Below are positions 13,836 to 28,904 of a DNA stretch of 64,000 nt, in pieces (the stretch's first letter is position 1; the number at the start of each line of letters is the position of its first letter). The notes under the pieces were generated by a model. The model made no database searches. It was not told the DNA's origin and saw nothing but the letters and a program-made list of their open reading frames with translations. The DNA comes from Sphagnum magellanicum (lineage: Eukaryota; Streptophyta; Sphagnopsida; Sphagnales; Sphagnaceae): positions 4,636,390 to 4,700,389 of the forward strand of contig CM038926.1 of the NCBI GenBank assembly GCA_021904315.1, read 5' to 3'. A program made the translations under genes and the position numbers.

Positions 13836-14108
13836 TCGAACCCAATAAAGTAGAAAAATATTTTTGAAGGATGGAGTAACCAAAGGTAAACAAGCCTATG
13901 ATTGTTGAGTAGCGGCCATTCCAGTTATTTATGAGATTTAGGCATGACCATATAAATCCCCGGCGCTCGGCGCAGACATTTCTCCCTTGATCGAGCAAAA
14001 AAACATTGGTGCAAAACGTGGGGCAGCGTTATATGTTTAGTGATTTCTCCCCCAATTAGGATGAAAGTCCCATAGAAGCAACCAATCCCATGCAAATTGT
14101 GTGTACAT
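13836..14108 (-). pseudogene. clpP: Plastid clpP exon 2/intron 2 fragment (NUPT)
   Basis: The minus strand matches the main clpP copy at about 27,618-27,776: the end of exon 2 (CMGL-ASMG and the histidine region) and the start of intron 2 (CACCAATG and TGCTCGATCAAGGGAGAA). It differs from the main copy at many positions, including a lost base in the exon, so it represents an older or independent transfer. The middle (about 13,836-13,940) is probably intron sequence but is too altered to align by eye. The outer edge falls within a repeat unit of the host region. Confidence 0.75.
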
Positions 14109-14109
14109 T

Positions 14110-15600
14110 ATTAAACTTTAATTTCAAAATAAAATTTAAGGAATAGCTAAAATATATGTTAGTATTAATGTTTATGTTCAATACACGTGTAATTTATTAT
14201 TTCTATGTAGATCATTACAACATATCAAGTAATGATACATAACTAATAATATTGTGCAACTTTAATGTTTATTCATTTTTATACCCATGATATCTTAATA
14301 TTTGTTTAAAGTAATGATAAAAACTCATTAAACACAAATGTACTCTACGTCATTGGCCCAAGTTTGAATGCATTCAATTGAACTTTCCTTCCAAACGTTT
14401 TTTTGCAATTTGTTTGAATTTCCAACAACAATACCCACCAAAAATTCAATAATATTGTTCACATTTTAGGTCTCAAAATTACAAAATCAACTTTAACAAA
14501 TCAAACTTGGTGAGGACTTTCCAACAATACCAAGAATGCCCCGAAATTCCAATATAGTTTTCAATTTTGGTTTTTCAAAAAATTCAACGAAAAAATGGTT
14601 CAATAATCAATAACCTTTGCATTGCAAGTCCAAAAAAATTCAACCCAAGTCAATGCACCCCTATTCATTGTTAGGTTTTCAAAGCTATCAATAACATTAT
14701 ATGAAGCAATTTGGTTTGAGAAATCTCAACATGATAGAATAAAACAAAACAAATTATTTACATTCACTAATACATTAAATTACGTGTAAAATGTTTTTGT
14801 ATAAAATGAATGGTTATGTATGGTGCAAATATTTTTTATGCGATAATAAACTTTGATTTAAGGAAATTTTTTAAAAAATTGAATATAAATTTGTAATAAT
14901 GTGCATGTTTAATACACCTAATTAATATTTATATGTAGATTGGATTTTAGTTCACAATATATCAAATAATGATACATAATTAATACTTTTCGTGGAGCTA
15001 TAATATTTATTCATTTCTATATTATAGACATGATATCTCAATATTTGTTTTAAATTGCAATAAAAATTCAGTAAATATTAAACTCCATGTAAATTTTATT
15101 TGTGTAAATGAGTGTTTATGTATGATGTAAAAAAATTTCATGCATGTAAATATTAAAATTTAATTTCAAAATAAAATTGAAGGAGGTTCTAAGATATGAA
15201 TTTGTAATAATGTATGTTCAATATATGTAATTTATTATTTCTTTGTAAATCAAATGTTAGTTTACAAAAAATCAAGTAATCATACATAATTAATAATTTT
15301 GTGGAACTCTATTTTTTATTCATTTTTATACATATGATGTGTTATTATATTATTAAAATATAATAAAAGTTCATTTATTATTAAGATACATGTGAATTTT
15401 TTGGTATACATGAATGGTTATGTATGATGAATTGTTTTGTGCATATAAATATTACACTTTAATTTGAAAATAAAATTTAAGGAAAATTTGAAATATAAAT
15501 AAACTTAATAATGTGTATGTTCAATACATGCATCATTTATTATTTCTATATAAATTCAATTTTAGTTTACAACATATCAAGTAATGATACATAATTAATA
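14110..15600. repeat. Diverged AT-rich repeat, about four copies
   Basis: A recognisable block (ATGTTCAATACA, then TTATTATTTCTATGTA, then ATCAAGTAATGATACATAA) recurs near 14,170, 14,900, 15,215 and 15,520. The last three are spaced by about 305-315 bases. A related half-unit ending GTGCATATAAA stops at 13,641, just where the plastid fragment begins. The fragment therefore appears to have inserted inside one unit. Confidence 0.6.
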
Positions 15601-17700
15601 TTATTTAGAATTTAAATTTAAATTTAACTTTTGGCTATTAATTCCAATAAATTTTTCATTTTTAAAAATAATTTATTTATGATTAAATTATAATAATGAT
15701 TAGAATAATTAGTAAATATATTCAATAAATTATCATATAATTTCAGAAATTATTTTTATTTGACACTATTATTTTAAATTTTATATATTTTAATTTAATA
15801 TTTATTATACTAGGTCATTTAATAGTTCCAAAAATTTAAATAAAAATAATCAAATAATTAGGCTAGCCTAATTATTAGCTATAACATTATTATTAGTGTT
15901 GTTGTAATTGTAGTCAATTATTAATTATCATTATAGTATAATAATTATTTTAATTAAAATATTATTTAAATTTTATTATTGAATGTTTATAGTTGAGTTT
16001 TAAAAAAATGAAATGTTAATAAAAATTTATCAAAATTTTGGAATTAAAAAATTCAATGATAATTAATTATTTAATAGATGATTACATTTAATTGCTAATT
16101 TTTAAAAACTAACTAATCACCAATCACCATATTATTTAATAAATAATGATAATATGTTTAATTATTTAATTATACAATTATACAATTTAAGAAGTTGATG
16201 AATAATTACTATAAATAATTAAGGTAAGTAGCTAGACCCAAGCTAGGTAGATTATTAGTTTAGATCTAAGCCTAACTAAGCTTAAACTAGCTTGTACAAC
16301 TAGATTACAACTATTTAAATTGCAATTTAGTTGAATTGGGTTATAACTAGGGTAAACATGCCTATCACCAAACGGTACTCTATCATTGAACACTTTCAAG
16401 TTTTCCTTCATTTCAAAACCAAATTGAACATTTTTTATGTCATTGGCAAATGTTCTCTAAACTTCAAAAGCAAAGGAACAAAGCAAAAACATGCAAGAAG
16501 ATAAAGAGTGATTTCGTCTCAAATTTTGTGTATAGACCCCCTTACTTCCAACAACTATAACTTGTTCATTTTTCACTCATTTTGAACGATTTCAAAGGTT
16601 ACATAGCACTATTTCAAATTTGTAAAACTTGTTTAAAATGAAAAGACAAAAAAATAATAATCAAAGTGTTTAAGCTTCAAAATTGTACCAAACATTTGTG
16701 AAAAAAACCAAAGCACAACCCCCTTCATTTTGAAAGGGCATATCTTGTTCATTTTCCATTAGATTGGAACATTTTTCACATGTTTAGATGCGCCAAGTGG
16801 AGGACTACAAAATTGTCTTAAGTTCCAAAAACAACAGACCATGGACAAGAAAGTTATAACGATCCATCATTCAATGTTTAGTGATAAGCATGTCCACCCT
16901 AGGTTACAACTAAAATCTTTACCCCATATTGTTTGTCTTCCATTCTATGAATCCAAATTATATAAAAGAATGCACTAGAATTATTGGAGGTGACAATAAA
17001 CATGAAAATGTAATAGCCATTTGGGATGAACCAATAAAAAAGGTTCAACCCTAAAGGCTAAACCGAATGAAATAGGATTTCATTTATTAATTGCCATGTG
17101 GTTTAGGTATAGGTTTAACATAGGTGCCTAGGTCTAGCCTTAATTTAACCCTAAGTTAAATGGCCTATGTTTAGGTTTAGCCTAAGTGCCTAAGTTTAAA
17201 CCTAACCTATGTTTAAGAACCATGTGGCCTATCCTATCGATATGGATGTGCCATGTGTCATTTAATTATTCATTGACCCCACATTTAATTAATGTGTTCC
17301 GTGTCAACATTGTGAATGTGCCACTTGTCACCAAACCACTTGCCAAATGTTCAATTTACAAAGTTACAACATAGTCAAAATGTTCAACATACATAGTTGC
17401 AACTAGTTGAAATTGTAATTATATTTTTGGTTGAGGTCATGCCTAGTCAACGGATGAAATTCATCCATTAGTTGAATGTAGTTGACAACATCCCTTGACT
17501 AAATTGGTAAAATAATTTTTAACCAAATTGGAAGGTAGTGGCATGTAATGGCTATTGTTATGGTGTTGACACATGGCATACACTTTCGACTATAGTTTCA
17601 TTTTCGACTTATAGTTGTCAACATTATTGGTTAGCAGTTGTAAAAAATATTTCCTAGTTGCAAAACAAAGTTGCAACTATATGTGTAGTTTTCGATTTGG
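15600..17700. other. AT-rich interior, no gene seen
   Basis: Extremely AT-rich sequence with many TTAATTA-type words. No credible coding region or RNA gene was found. It is treated as the interior of the candidate CACTA-like element. Confidence 0.35.
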
Positions 17701-17760
17701 TTTATAGTTGAACATTAGTTGAAAACGTAATTGCAAAAGAAGGGGTTTTTTGTTAATGTG

Positions 17761-20472
17761 TGGTGTGATGTTAAATATAGATGCATCACATGACTTGCTA
17801 TTAGATGAAGAGCTATTGGGTGGGGAGGGATTGAGAAGGCTAATACTTAGACTCCTTTCTGTCACTATACAATGAACTTATTGAGGTAATTTGATTGTTT
17901 TTACCTTCAATATGTGAAAATCATAAATCATCAGCTGGCTCTAACATCGCGTTATTACATGGATTTATAGATAATGACACTCAAAAGAAAAAAAATTTGC
18001 AAGAAGAGGAAGATGGCGGGTTGAAAATTTAAATTGAAAACAAAAAAATGGCGGCAAATAATTATGAAGGGGTGCTACCTTTTGTGTTCAACTGGGAGCA
18101 AATCCACAAAAGTTCCAAAAATGATGTTATATGAATTTAAACCCTTGTATGGATATGTAAAATGCACCATTCACATCCATCCAACTCTATCAACCTTAAT
18201 CGTAGTCACCATAAATACTACCACCAACTATATTAACCCTAATATGAAACATAATTGTCACCACAAACATTGTAGCATGATTTTCTCACCCTATCACATA
18301 CACTATGCCTTCACCTTGAACACCTAGTAGAGCACAAGCTTTCTAATGTGCACCTATGGTTTCAATGCCAAAGATGCGAGATTAAAATCAAAGGAGGGTC
18401 AAGTGCAATAACTAATTCATCGTGGAGTGCTAGTTTTAATCTGAATGTATTAGCTTATATTTGATTCTTTCTGAATTTGAGTAGACAATGATCATGGAGG
18501 TTATGAGGTTGGGAATTCCACTAAAACACACTAGAGGTATAGTCAAGTACATGTGTAATTCCTTGCCTACATCCTTTCCTCGGTCATTACTCATGGAATA
18601 TTACAAGAATCCTAGATTTTGGTTTTTTGGTAAAGGGGGAAGGCAGGGGGGCTCATTAGAGGATCTACCTTTAAAAACCACTTGCTAAGTGGGGTTGTTG
18701 GATTTTCAAAAAGTTTAAACTAATTTTGACCATGTAATCCCATTTGATTGCAACCAAATTTGATTTAACCATTGAAACAACTACACATGGGCCCAATGTA
18801 TTGCATATTGTAATATGTATTGCTACAATATTGGTTTTTGATCATTGCAGTCCCAAATACTACACTAATTTAGGGCCAAATTATATTTTTACGGTTGAAT
18901 TTAAGGGCAATCTCTAATGTAGCCAATATATGCAATCTAACAAATGGTGTTTTGTTTAACTTTAAAGGTGTGAATTTGACCACAATTGAAGCACTTGCCA
19001 TGTTGATCTACTTGGACAATGGGCTGAATTTATTAGATTATGTGTAATGGACTATTTTACTATATTTATTTTCACATTATGGACATATTTGTTACTACGC
19101 ATTGTTACATTGGCGGTTCATTTGAAATCTTAGTAGTTCATCAACCATCGGTTTTAATGGTTGATTTGCATTGGTACATGCAACCATGTGTGTGAAATCT
19201 AGGTAAACAAAGGTTTATGGTTACCTGGTTGGTCTACATGTTGGTCAACAATGTTAGATTGGTAGGTGTTGCTCCATTTTCAATGATTATTTAAGGAATG
19301 CCAACTAGAGAATATCGGTGTCTAGTCATGTTGGCTCATAACTTGACCTTATTCAAGTGTGTGTTGCGGTAGTTAGGTCAAGAAATGTTTGAGTTCTAGA
19401 TAACAATGTGGTTTCTTTTGGTGGATTATCATATGATATGGTGGTAGTTGTTTAAATGGTTCGTCGATTATCCAAGTGGAATTTTTTTATGAATGCACAT
19501 AAGGAACAATGCCAGGCTAAGAGATGTTCCATTCCCCAAACATGTAATGCATGGCAAGTACAACTTGGGTATACATGTTTAGTACATTTTGGATCACAAC
19601 ATTCTGTAAATGTAAACACCAAGTGCATTTTTGTAATTGATACACATGTTGTGCATAGGTTGTGTAACATTCAACATGACTTAGTGAATTGATTTTAATA
19701 TAATGCACATAAGGAGCAACGCAAGGCCAAAAAAGTTCAGGTCTCTAAACTATGCATGGATGTCAATGTTGGGACAAGTTGGAGAGATAGTGTATGCGTA
19801 TGGCAATGAGGTTGTTGTTGTCCTCTTGAATTGGTTGGGTTCTAGGCTAGATTCAAGGAATCTACTTGGAGATGATTACACAACATTTGTTGCACTAGCT
19901 TTGTGCAACTGAGAGTTACATGCAACCAGCTAGAGTAATGGACATTACCATCAAATCTCCTTAATAGGATCAAACCAATACGAGACATTTTTCTTTTGTG
20001 AATATTAGTACAAGTAATTGGAATCCCTACTATTTTGGCATTATCAATCTGGTTTAGGGTTTAGTGGCAAACAAAGCATGCAAAATTCACTCCTAGTGGT
20101 AATTTTGAGTGGGAATCTAGTGGGGCCATAGTGGGAGTTTAATGGGGCTAGAGTGGAAGTATGGTGTGGACATAGTGGGAGCCAATGGGGCCAAAGTTTT
20201 GTTCTAGGATGATGGGTTATACTGGCAAGGATATTACATATTCCTAGTGAATTTTGAGAAGGTGTAATCCTACTTGAAGATGTTGCATAAATCCATTTGT
20301 GGACAAGTGTTGTGCCATGAATGAAATATGAAAAAGGTGTGTTTTGTATGCAAACAAAAGGGGACAATTGCTTACACACAAGATGTACAACGCATGTTTT
20401 AGATCAACTCAAGAATCTAGGTTTTCAACAAGCTACTCAAGCAACTATTTCATTAGGAATTGATGATCTTCA
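17761..20472. other. Intergenic nuclear sequence left of the large NUPT
   Basis: Several short open frames occur on both strands (for example 18034-18327 and 20044-20379). None shows a conserved domain or plausible composition. Plastid similarity starts abruptly near 20,470. Confidence 0.35.
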
Positions 20473-20904
20473 CAAGAAATACTTTTTATTGAAATATGGA
20501 CCAATGGAAGTGTTACTCCCAAAGAGGCACTTTATGAGGCTTCTCGAAGTCTAATTGATTTGTTTATTCCTTTCCTACATGCGGAGAAAGAAGAAGTAAT
20601 GCATGGATTAGGAAATAAGAATGAATCTAATACGCTCCATTTTTCCTCCTCACCATCGGAGAATAAGATGGAAAAGGAAATGACTTTTAAACATATATTT
20701 ATCGACCAACTAGAGTTACCTGCCAGAGCTTATAACTGTCCGAAGAGAGTTGATGTACATATGATATCTGATTTATTAAGTTACAGTCAAGATGATTTGA
20801 TGAAAATAAAAAATTTCAGAAAGAAATCTGTTGAACAAGTATTGGAAGCTCTACAAAAACGTTTTTCGATAAAATTACCCAAAAATAAGCTTTACTTCCA
20901 TTAA
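20473..20904 (+). pseudogene. rpoA: Plastid RNA polymerase alpha subunit, 3' part
   Basis: Encodes the C-terminal 143 residues of the plastid-encoded RNA polymerase alpha subunit: the end of the N-terminal domain ([30 protein letters not shown]) and the C-terminal domain helices (LPARAYNCPKR, ISDLLSYSQDDLMKIKNFRK). A full protein is about 340 residues. The missing 5' part coincides with the nuclear/plastid junction, and stops lie just upstream. It converges with petD on the other strand, as in plastomes. Being truncated, it cannot form a working subunit. Confidence 0.9.
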
Positions 20905-21166
20905 ATAGTGAATGGTTCCATCTTTTTTTTTTAGATAAAGAAATAGATAGATCAAGCCCTTCTCATAATTATTTGAAATAATTATTTGAAACAAAACAAA
21001 TCATTAGGAATGTTCCCATTCCTTCTTCGCTCATTTGTGAGAGTTTCTTCTCCTTTTATTTGATTGGTTCATATAGAATCTCTAGGGAGTATTTGTTTCG
21101 GACTAAATACTCCCTAGATGCTAACTAAATATGGGGATTAATAAGAAGAAAAAAATACGAATTATC

Positions 21167-22304
<1,138 letters not shown>

Positions 22305-22502
22305 AATCTATTGTCTCTCTAAAAAAATTTCTTAAATGAAGTATTCGAAATACTCCAAAATAAAGAAATCCATAGAATATTACTAAATATTTCATATATT
22401 ATGTGATGGATTTATTCAATAGAAATTTCTATGGCGATTGAATTCTCGTGTAATAATTCTTGTAATACTATAAATATTCGTGGTAACTATAACGATTTAT
22501 AC

Positions 22503-23756
<1,254 letters not shown>

Positions 23757-23935
23757 AATCCAAAGATCCTTTAATTAATTAATTGATCACACGATTAGAC
23801 TACCGTAGGATTGATTGAATAGAGGGAAATAAAATCCTAAATAGGAAGCACCTCTTCCCTTTTTTTTTAAAGATATTCGAAAAGAGGTTCAATAGAATAA
23901 GGAATATCCCTTTTTTATTGAATCTTTTGAATCTA

Positions 23936-24160
23936 TTACCAACTCACAGAAACTCCATCTAATAAGACAGAGGAATTATAAAGTTCCAGAATAATAACTA
24001 GGAAAACTACAAATAATGCTATTACAACACCCATTAAAGGAGTTGTTCCCCACCCGGGAGCCACTTTACCATATTCTGAATTAAGCGGTTTCAAAATATC
24101 TCCTATACCACTTCGTTTTCCTTTAGTTCTGGGAGTATCATCAATAATTTGTGTAGCCAT
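23936..24160 (-). CDS. psbH: Photosystem II phosphoprotein PsbH
   Basis: A small single-pass PSII core protein of 74 residues, usual length. It has the N-terminal threonine-rich stretch ([10 protein letters not shown]) that is phosphorylated in the family, then a hydrophobic helix ([18 protein letters not shown]). The frame is intact. It sits between petB and psbT in the psbB operon order, with psbN on the opposite strand next to it. Confidence 0.93.
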   Translation of the reverse strand: MATQIIDDTPRTKGKRSGIGDILKPLNSEYGKVAPGWGTTPLMGVVIALFVVFLVIILELYNSSVLLDGVSVSW

Positions 24161-24245
24161 AGAATTTATTGCATTAGTTGAGATTTATTAACTTTGTGTA
24201 CTACTATGTTAAAAAAACAAACCACTTTTTTGGGATTACCCAGCA

Positions 24246-24377
24246 ATGAAAACTGCAACCTTAGTCGCTATCCCCATATCTTGTTTACTCGTGAGCTTTA
24301 CCGGGTATGCCCTTTATACAGCGTTTGGGCAACCCTCTAGAGAACTTAGGGATCCTTTCGAAGAACACGAAGACTAA
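24246..24377 (+). CDS. psbN: PsbN, photosystem assembly factor
   Basis: A 43-residue thylakoid protein needed for PSII repair and assembly. It reads [12 protein letters not shown]... and ends [10 protein letters not shown]. One membrane helix is present. It is encoded antisense to the psbB operon between psbT and psbH, its universal position. Start, stop and length are normal; lysine at position 2 differs from the usual glutamate. It was found by eye. Confidence 0.9.
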   Translation: MKTATLVAIPISCLLVSFTGYALYTAFGQPSRELRDPFEEHED

Positions 24378-24383
24378 ATTCAT

Positions 24384-24418
24384 CAATGACCTTCCCTATA
24401 AATGAAGGGAGGGTCATT
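24384..24418. terminator. Hairpin between psbN and psbT
   Basis: AATGACCTTCCCT pairs with AGGGAGGGTCATT across a loop of eight bases with one G-T mismatch. It lies between the converging psbN and psbT 3' ends, where plastids use a shared RNA-stabilising stem-loop. Confidence 0.75.
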
Positions 24419-24480
24419 AGTTTCCTATTAAAGGGAGGGATAGGAAAGGAGGAACCTGAGAAAACAAAATGAAATAGGAA

Positions 24481-24588
24481 TTTTTTTTTTCCTTTACTTG
24501 GAATTTTAGGTGGTTCACGGAAAAAAAAAACAAAAAAAAAAATTCCTAAAGTACCTACCAACAAAAATGTATAAACCAATGCTTCCAT
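24481..24588 (-). pseudogene. psbT: Photosystem II protein PsbT, stop codon lost
   Basis: PsbT is a one-helix PSII subunit at the dimer interface, normally 33-36 residues. The copy starts [16 protein letters not shown] and reads through [12 protein letters not shown] as expected. A ten-base A run on the coding strand follows where the stop should be, and the frame stays open to 24,346 (80 residues in all). Other T runs in the helix are unusually long. The likely cause is homopolymer slippage, real or from sequencing. Confidence 0.85.
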
Positions 24589-24719
24589 AGATTTAATTAA
24601 GAGTGAAAAGTATGAAGATAGCTTTCGTACTAATCCAGAAATAGATTCATTTAAGAATTCTATAATGTATATATATCACTTCTCTATTTAGAGAGGTAGA
24701 AAGAAAAATTTCATGAATC

Positions 24720-26246
24720 TTAGACTATTTGTCTCTTAGTAGTTGGATCCCCTAATTTCTGGAATGCTCTGAATTCGACTTGAGAATCTAGATCGGGATC
24801 AGTACCGGCAAAAACATCTCTAAATAAAGTTCTGGCACCATGCCAGATATGTTCGAAAAAGAAAAGAAGAGCAAATGTGGCATGACCGAAGGTAAACCAA
24901 GCCCTTGGACTACTGTGGAAAACACCGTCCGATTTTAGAGTAGCGCGATCGAATTCGAAAATTTCACCCAATTGAGCACGTCTGGCATACTTTTTCACGG
25001 TAGTCAGGTCACTAAAACTTACTCCATCGAATTCACCGCCATAAAATTCGACAGTTACACCTACTTGTTCAACACTATATTTAGATTCTGCTCTTCTAAA
25101 TGGAACATCCGCCCTAACAATTCCTTCTTCATCTACTAAAACGACCGGAAAAGTTTCAAAGAAAGTAGGCATGCGACGTACGAAAAGCTCGTGTCCTTCT
25201 TTGTCTCTGAAAACACCATGGCCTAACCACCCAACAGCTATTCCATCTCCATTATCCATCACGCCTGCTCTAAATAATCCTCCCTTGGCTGGATTATTAC
25301 CGATATAATCATAAAAAGCTAATTTTTCGGGAATTTTGGACCAAGCCTCTGATAAATTAAGATTTTCAGCTTTACTGGAACAAATCCTTCGATCTATTTC
25401 CTATTGGAAGAATCCCTGATCCCATTGATAGCGGGTGGGACCAAATAATTCTACTGGAGTTGCTGCGGAACCGTACCACATAGTTCCAGCAACGACAAAA
25501 GCGGCAAAAAATACGGCGGCAATACTACTAGATAGAACAGTCTCAACATTCCCCATACGTAATCCTTTATATAATCGTTGGGGGGGACGAACACTAAGGT
25601 GGAATAAACCTGCTAATATACCTAAAATACCGGTTGCAATATGGTGAGAAGCTATCCCTCCCGAAACAAAGGGATCGAAACCCTTGGCTCCCCAAGCTGG
25701 AACTACGGGTTGTATTTTTCCGGTCAATCCATAGGGATCTGATACCCATATACCGGGACCAAATAGACTTGTTACGTGGAATGCTCCGAATCCAAAACAA
25801 AGAACTCCCGAAAGAAATAAATGAATTCCAAAGATTTTGGGTAAATCCAAAGAAGGTTTACCTGTGCGTTCGTCGCGGAATAGCTCCAAATCCCAAAAGA
25901 CCCAGTGCCAGATAGCTGCTAAGAAAAGCAAACCTGATAATACAATATGCACTGCGGCCACACCTTCATAACTCCAAAGACCTGCATTAGTTACAGTTTC
26001 TCCGGTAATACTCCAGCCCCCCCAGGATTTTGTTATTCCTAGACGAGTCATAAAAGGCATAACAAACATACCTTGTCTCCACATCGGATCAAGAATAGGA
26101 TCGGACGGATCAAAAACGGCTAATTCATACAGGGCCATAGAACTAGCCCAGCCGGAAACCAAAGTTGTATGCATTAAATGTACAGCAATTAAACGGCCAG
26201 GATCATTTACTACGATAATATGGACACGATACCAAGGTAAACCCAT
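24720..26246 (-). pseudogene. psbB: Photosystem II CP47 apoprotein, one nonsense codon
   Basis: CP47 is the inner chlorophyll antenna of photosystem II. From ATG at 26,246 the reading frame spans exactly 509 codons, the normal size, and is broken only by TAG at 25,401-25,403 (codon 282), where the family has glutamine in the QWDQG-FQQEI region. Six-helix antenna features are clear: MGLPWYRVH start, [14 protein letters not shown], and the lumenal loop between helices 5 and 6. Several conserved residues are changed ([13 protein letters not shown] where D and E are usual; FVSGG for FVPGG), which suggests relaxed selection. The stop would be reversed by a single T-to-C change. Confidence 0.93.
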
Positions 26247-26673
26247 GGAGATATACCCCTTTCTCAAAGAGAAGTAGAGACTATGTAACTTTTTCGCATT
26301 CATCGGGGACTATACCGTAACAAGATTAAACCAATATTTCATTAGCTAAGAAGTTTTACCTTTCTCGATGCTGGGGAATAAATAGAAATCAAAGCATCAG
26401 TTTTATTCTTGTTAATAAAGACAAACAGAAATAGTTTAGCATTTATATGTTTCATATAACAATGCAGAGATTGGTCCCATTCAGTTTATAGTGGGAACGA
26501 AAGAACCTCGGGGGGGGCGGGTGAGAAAAAGATGGAAATAAAGTACTTTATATATATAGATTACATATGCTATAATTATATCGTAAAAAAAAGATGAAGA
26601 CTTAATTATTCATTTTTTATTGATTCATTACGCCTTACCATTGAAGGGTTTCATCCAATATATCAGAAATAAA
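26247..26673. other. psbB-clpP spacer
   Basis: The divergent spacer between psbB and clpP. It should hold the promoters of both genes, but I could not pin down a -35/-10 pair. A TATATATA tract lies near 26,551. Confidence 0.5.
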
Positions 26674-28506
26674 ATGCCCATTGGTGTTCCAAAAGTGCCT
26701 TTTAGGCTCCCTGGAGAAGAAGATGCTGTTTGGATTGACGTATAGTGCGACTTATCAAATATCTCCGGTTATATGGAAACTATCCATTGTCTTTTCCGAT
26801 TTAGATGTCTTTATCTCACCCAAGATTGATTGGATCATCAATATTTCAGAGCGTGAGGTTATGATATGATGAGAGGGATTAAGTAAAAAAAATGATTAAT
26901 CCCGGATTTCTATGGTTAGCTCAAACAAATAGAGTTTTTAGTCCTCATTGGAACTATGGATTCAATAATTAATGAGATTTCAGTCAAAATAAATACCAAT
27001 AAAACCGGGAATAATTTGTTTCTGGAATAGAAAATAAGAAAAAGGTAATACCTTTGCTTGTCCTATATGTGCAAGTGAGGATCAGATAGTTTTTACCGAG
27101 GTAGAGCATAAACCTAAAGATTTAGTTAGGAACCTATTTATAAACAAGAAAATATTGCTATAACGGGAATAACGAAAAGAAAAACCCCGTATTAGTTAAC
27201 AAGTAGTTCGGTTAGTGAAACTGTAGAAAGAGACAAACTCGAACTTAGGGTGGTGAAAAAAAGGGTTTATTGAAAAATAAAAAGAATGTGAAAGTTTTTT
27301 TTTTTTTTTTTGGAAAAAAGAAATGACTTTTTTATTTGAACCGCTTGAGCCGTATGCTTCTAAAGAAACTTGTACGGTTCCAGAGAAAGAGGATTTATCG
27401 ATCTATTCCAATCAATCGACTCTATCGCGAAAGATTACTCTTTCTGGGTCAGCATGTAGATGACGAAATCGCAAATCAACTCATTGGTATTATGATGTAC
27501 CTGAATGGGGAAGACGAAAGCAAAGACATGTATTTATATATTAACTCTCCTGGTGGAGCAGTATTAGTTGGAATATCTGTTTATGATGCTATGCAATTCG
27601 TAGTACCGGATGTACACACAATTTGCATGGGATTGGCTGCTTCTATGGGATCTTTCATCCTAACTGGGGGAGAAATCACTAAACGTATAGCGTTGCCCCA
27701 CGCTTTGCGCCAATGCTTCTTTTTGCTCGATCAAGGGAGAACTGTCTACGCCAAACGAGAGGTAATAGTAGCATGACATACAGACCTCGATATAAATATT
27801 GTAGAGAAAACTCTTTATCTCGAGGTAGTTAAATAACAATAACTATTCTTTTTTTATTCCATTTTTTACCAGTTTATTCTAGCGTTATAAACTCCCCGTT
27901 TTATTTGATCCTCAATAAATAATGAATAATAGATCTTCTAAAAAATAAAATGGATTTATAGCCATTTTTCCATTTGGCTTTATTTCTGAAAGAAACTTTG
28001 GGATTGCTAAATAGGAAAATATCCGAAGCAATGGAACCATTATAGTATTTAGTAAAAAGAACAAAATGGTATATATATGAGTGGTTCAGTTATCCGAAAT
28101 AGGTTCTGGAGATATGCGAAATTGAAAAAGTTTGCGTCATCATCTCTTGACTAGATTTTTCCCTTATTTGTTTTGGACCTGTAGGCATAAAAAAATGCTT
28201 GTACAGTTCATTCATCGAACTCCTTTTTTGTAGAAAATACGAAAAAAAAGGTATTAAATTAGTAGGGTAATGATTCATCAACTTGCTAGTTCTTATTATG
28301 ACAGACAAGCGGGGGAATGTATTATGGAAGCAGAAGAAGTCTTAAAACTTCGCGACTGCATCACCAAGGTTTATGTACAAAGAACGGGTAAACCTCTATG
28401 GATTATTTCCGAAGATATGGAAAGAGACGTTTTTATGTCAGCAAAAGAAGCAAAAGTTTATGGTATTGTTGATCTTGTAGCTATAGAAAATGCTCCAAAT
28501 TCTTGA
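26674..28506 (+). CDS. clpP: ATP-dependent Clp protease proteolytic subunit
   Basis: The plastid-encoded ClpP1 serine protease subunit of the stromal Clp complex. Three exons: 26,674-26,744 (71 nt, ending before GTGCGACTTA), 27,413-27,704 (292 nt) and 28,264-28,506 (243 nt). Joined length is 201 residues with no break. Catalytic serine ([11 protein letters not shown]), histidine (LPHARVMIHQ) and aspartate (ERDVFMSA region) are in place. The sequence ([17 protein letters not shown]) is closer to bryophyte-type than seed-plant ClpP. Intron 1 has a domain V hairpin near 27,350-27,380. Intron 2 starts TTGCGCC. Confidence 0.93.
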
Positions 28507-28790
28507 AGAATAAAAAGAAATTTTGGATCTATGAAATGATATTGTATGTATCCCCACCGAGAAATAAGCGATTGAAGTTGGGAATAAATGACTATTAGTT
28601 TGGTTGGGCCCCACCCGGGATAAAAGGAAGTGGGAAAATAAATTATAGAAAGATTTATTGAAATATTGCACTAATCTAACTTTCTCATTAGTAACGGATT
28701 CGTACAAAAGCAAAGTATAATTGAAAATTTTATAATAATTTCTTATGGTTGGGATTAATTCGAACCGATAAATTCTGCATACGACGGAAA

Positions 28791-28904
28791 ATGCCTACTA
28801 TTCAACAATTAATCAGGAATTGAAGACAACCGGTAGAAAACAGAACAAAATCTCCAGCTCTTCGGGGATGTCCTCAGCGTAGAGGAGTATGTACTAGGGT
28901 GTAT
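28791..28904 (+). pseudogene. rps12: rps12 5' exon (trans-spliced), nonsense codon
   Basis: Exon 1 of ribosomal protein uS12, usual 114-base length, starting MPTIQQLIRN and ending [10 protein letters not shown]. It is followed at 28,905 by GTGCGACTCG, the 5' half of the trans-spliced group II intron. Codon 11 is TGA (28,821-28,823), compatible with an original CGA. The other exons normally lie near rps7 and are not in the window, so no complete rps12 exists here. Confidence 0.9.

Larger units (their letters stand above)
13075..17760. mobile_element. Candidate second CACTA-like element with captured plastid DNA
   Basis: The left end is CACTAGTAGAAAACCCC, essentially identical to the first element's terminus. 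The best right-end partner finishes at 17,760 and reads AAGGGGTTTTTTGTTAATGTG, which is the left end's complement with several changes. CAACTA/TAGTTG words are dense near both ends. A three-base duplication is not evident (CAT before, TGG after), so the right boundary is uncertain. Inside are a plastid fragment at 13,642-14,108 and an AT-rich repeat region. No transposase was seen. Confidence 0.55.

Noticed and set aside
13816..13998. 60-codon minus-strand frame as a gene
   Set aside because: It crosses the fused atpA-clpP intron fragments and is an accidental frame.
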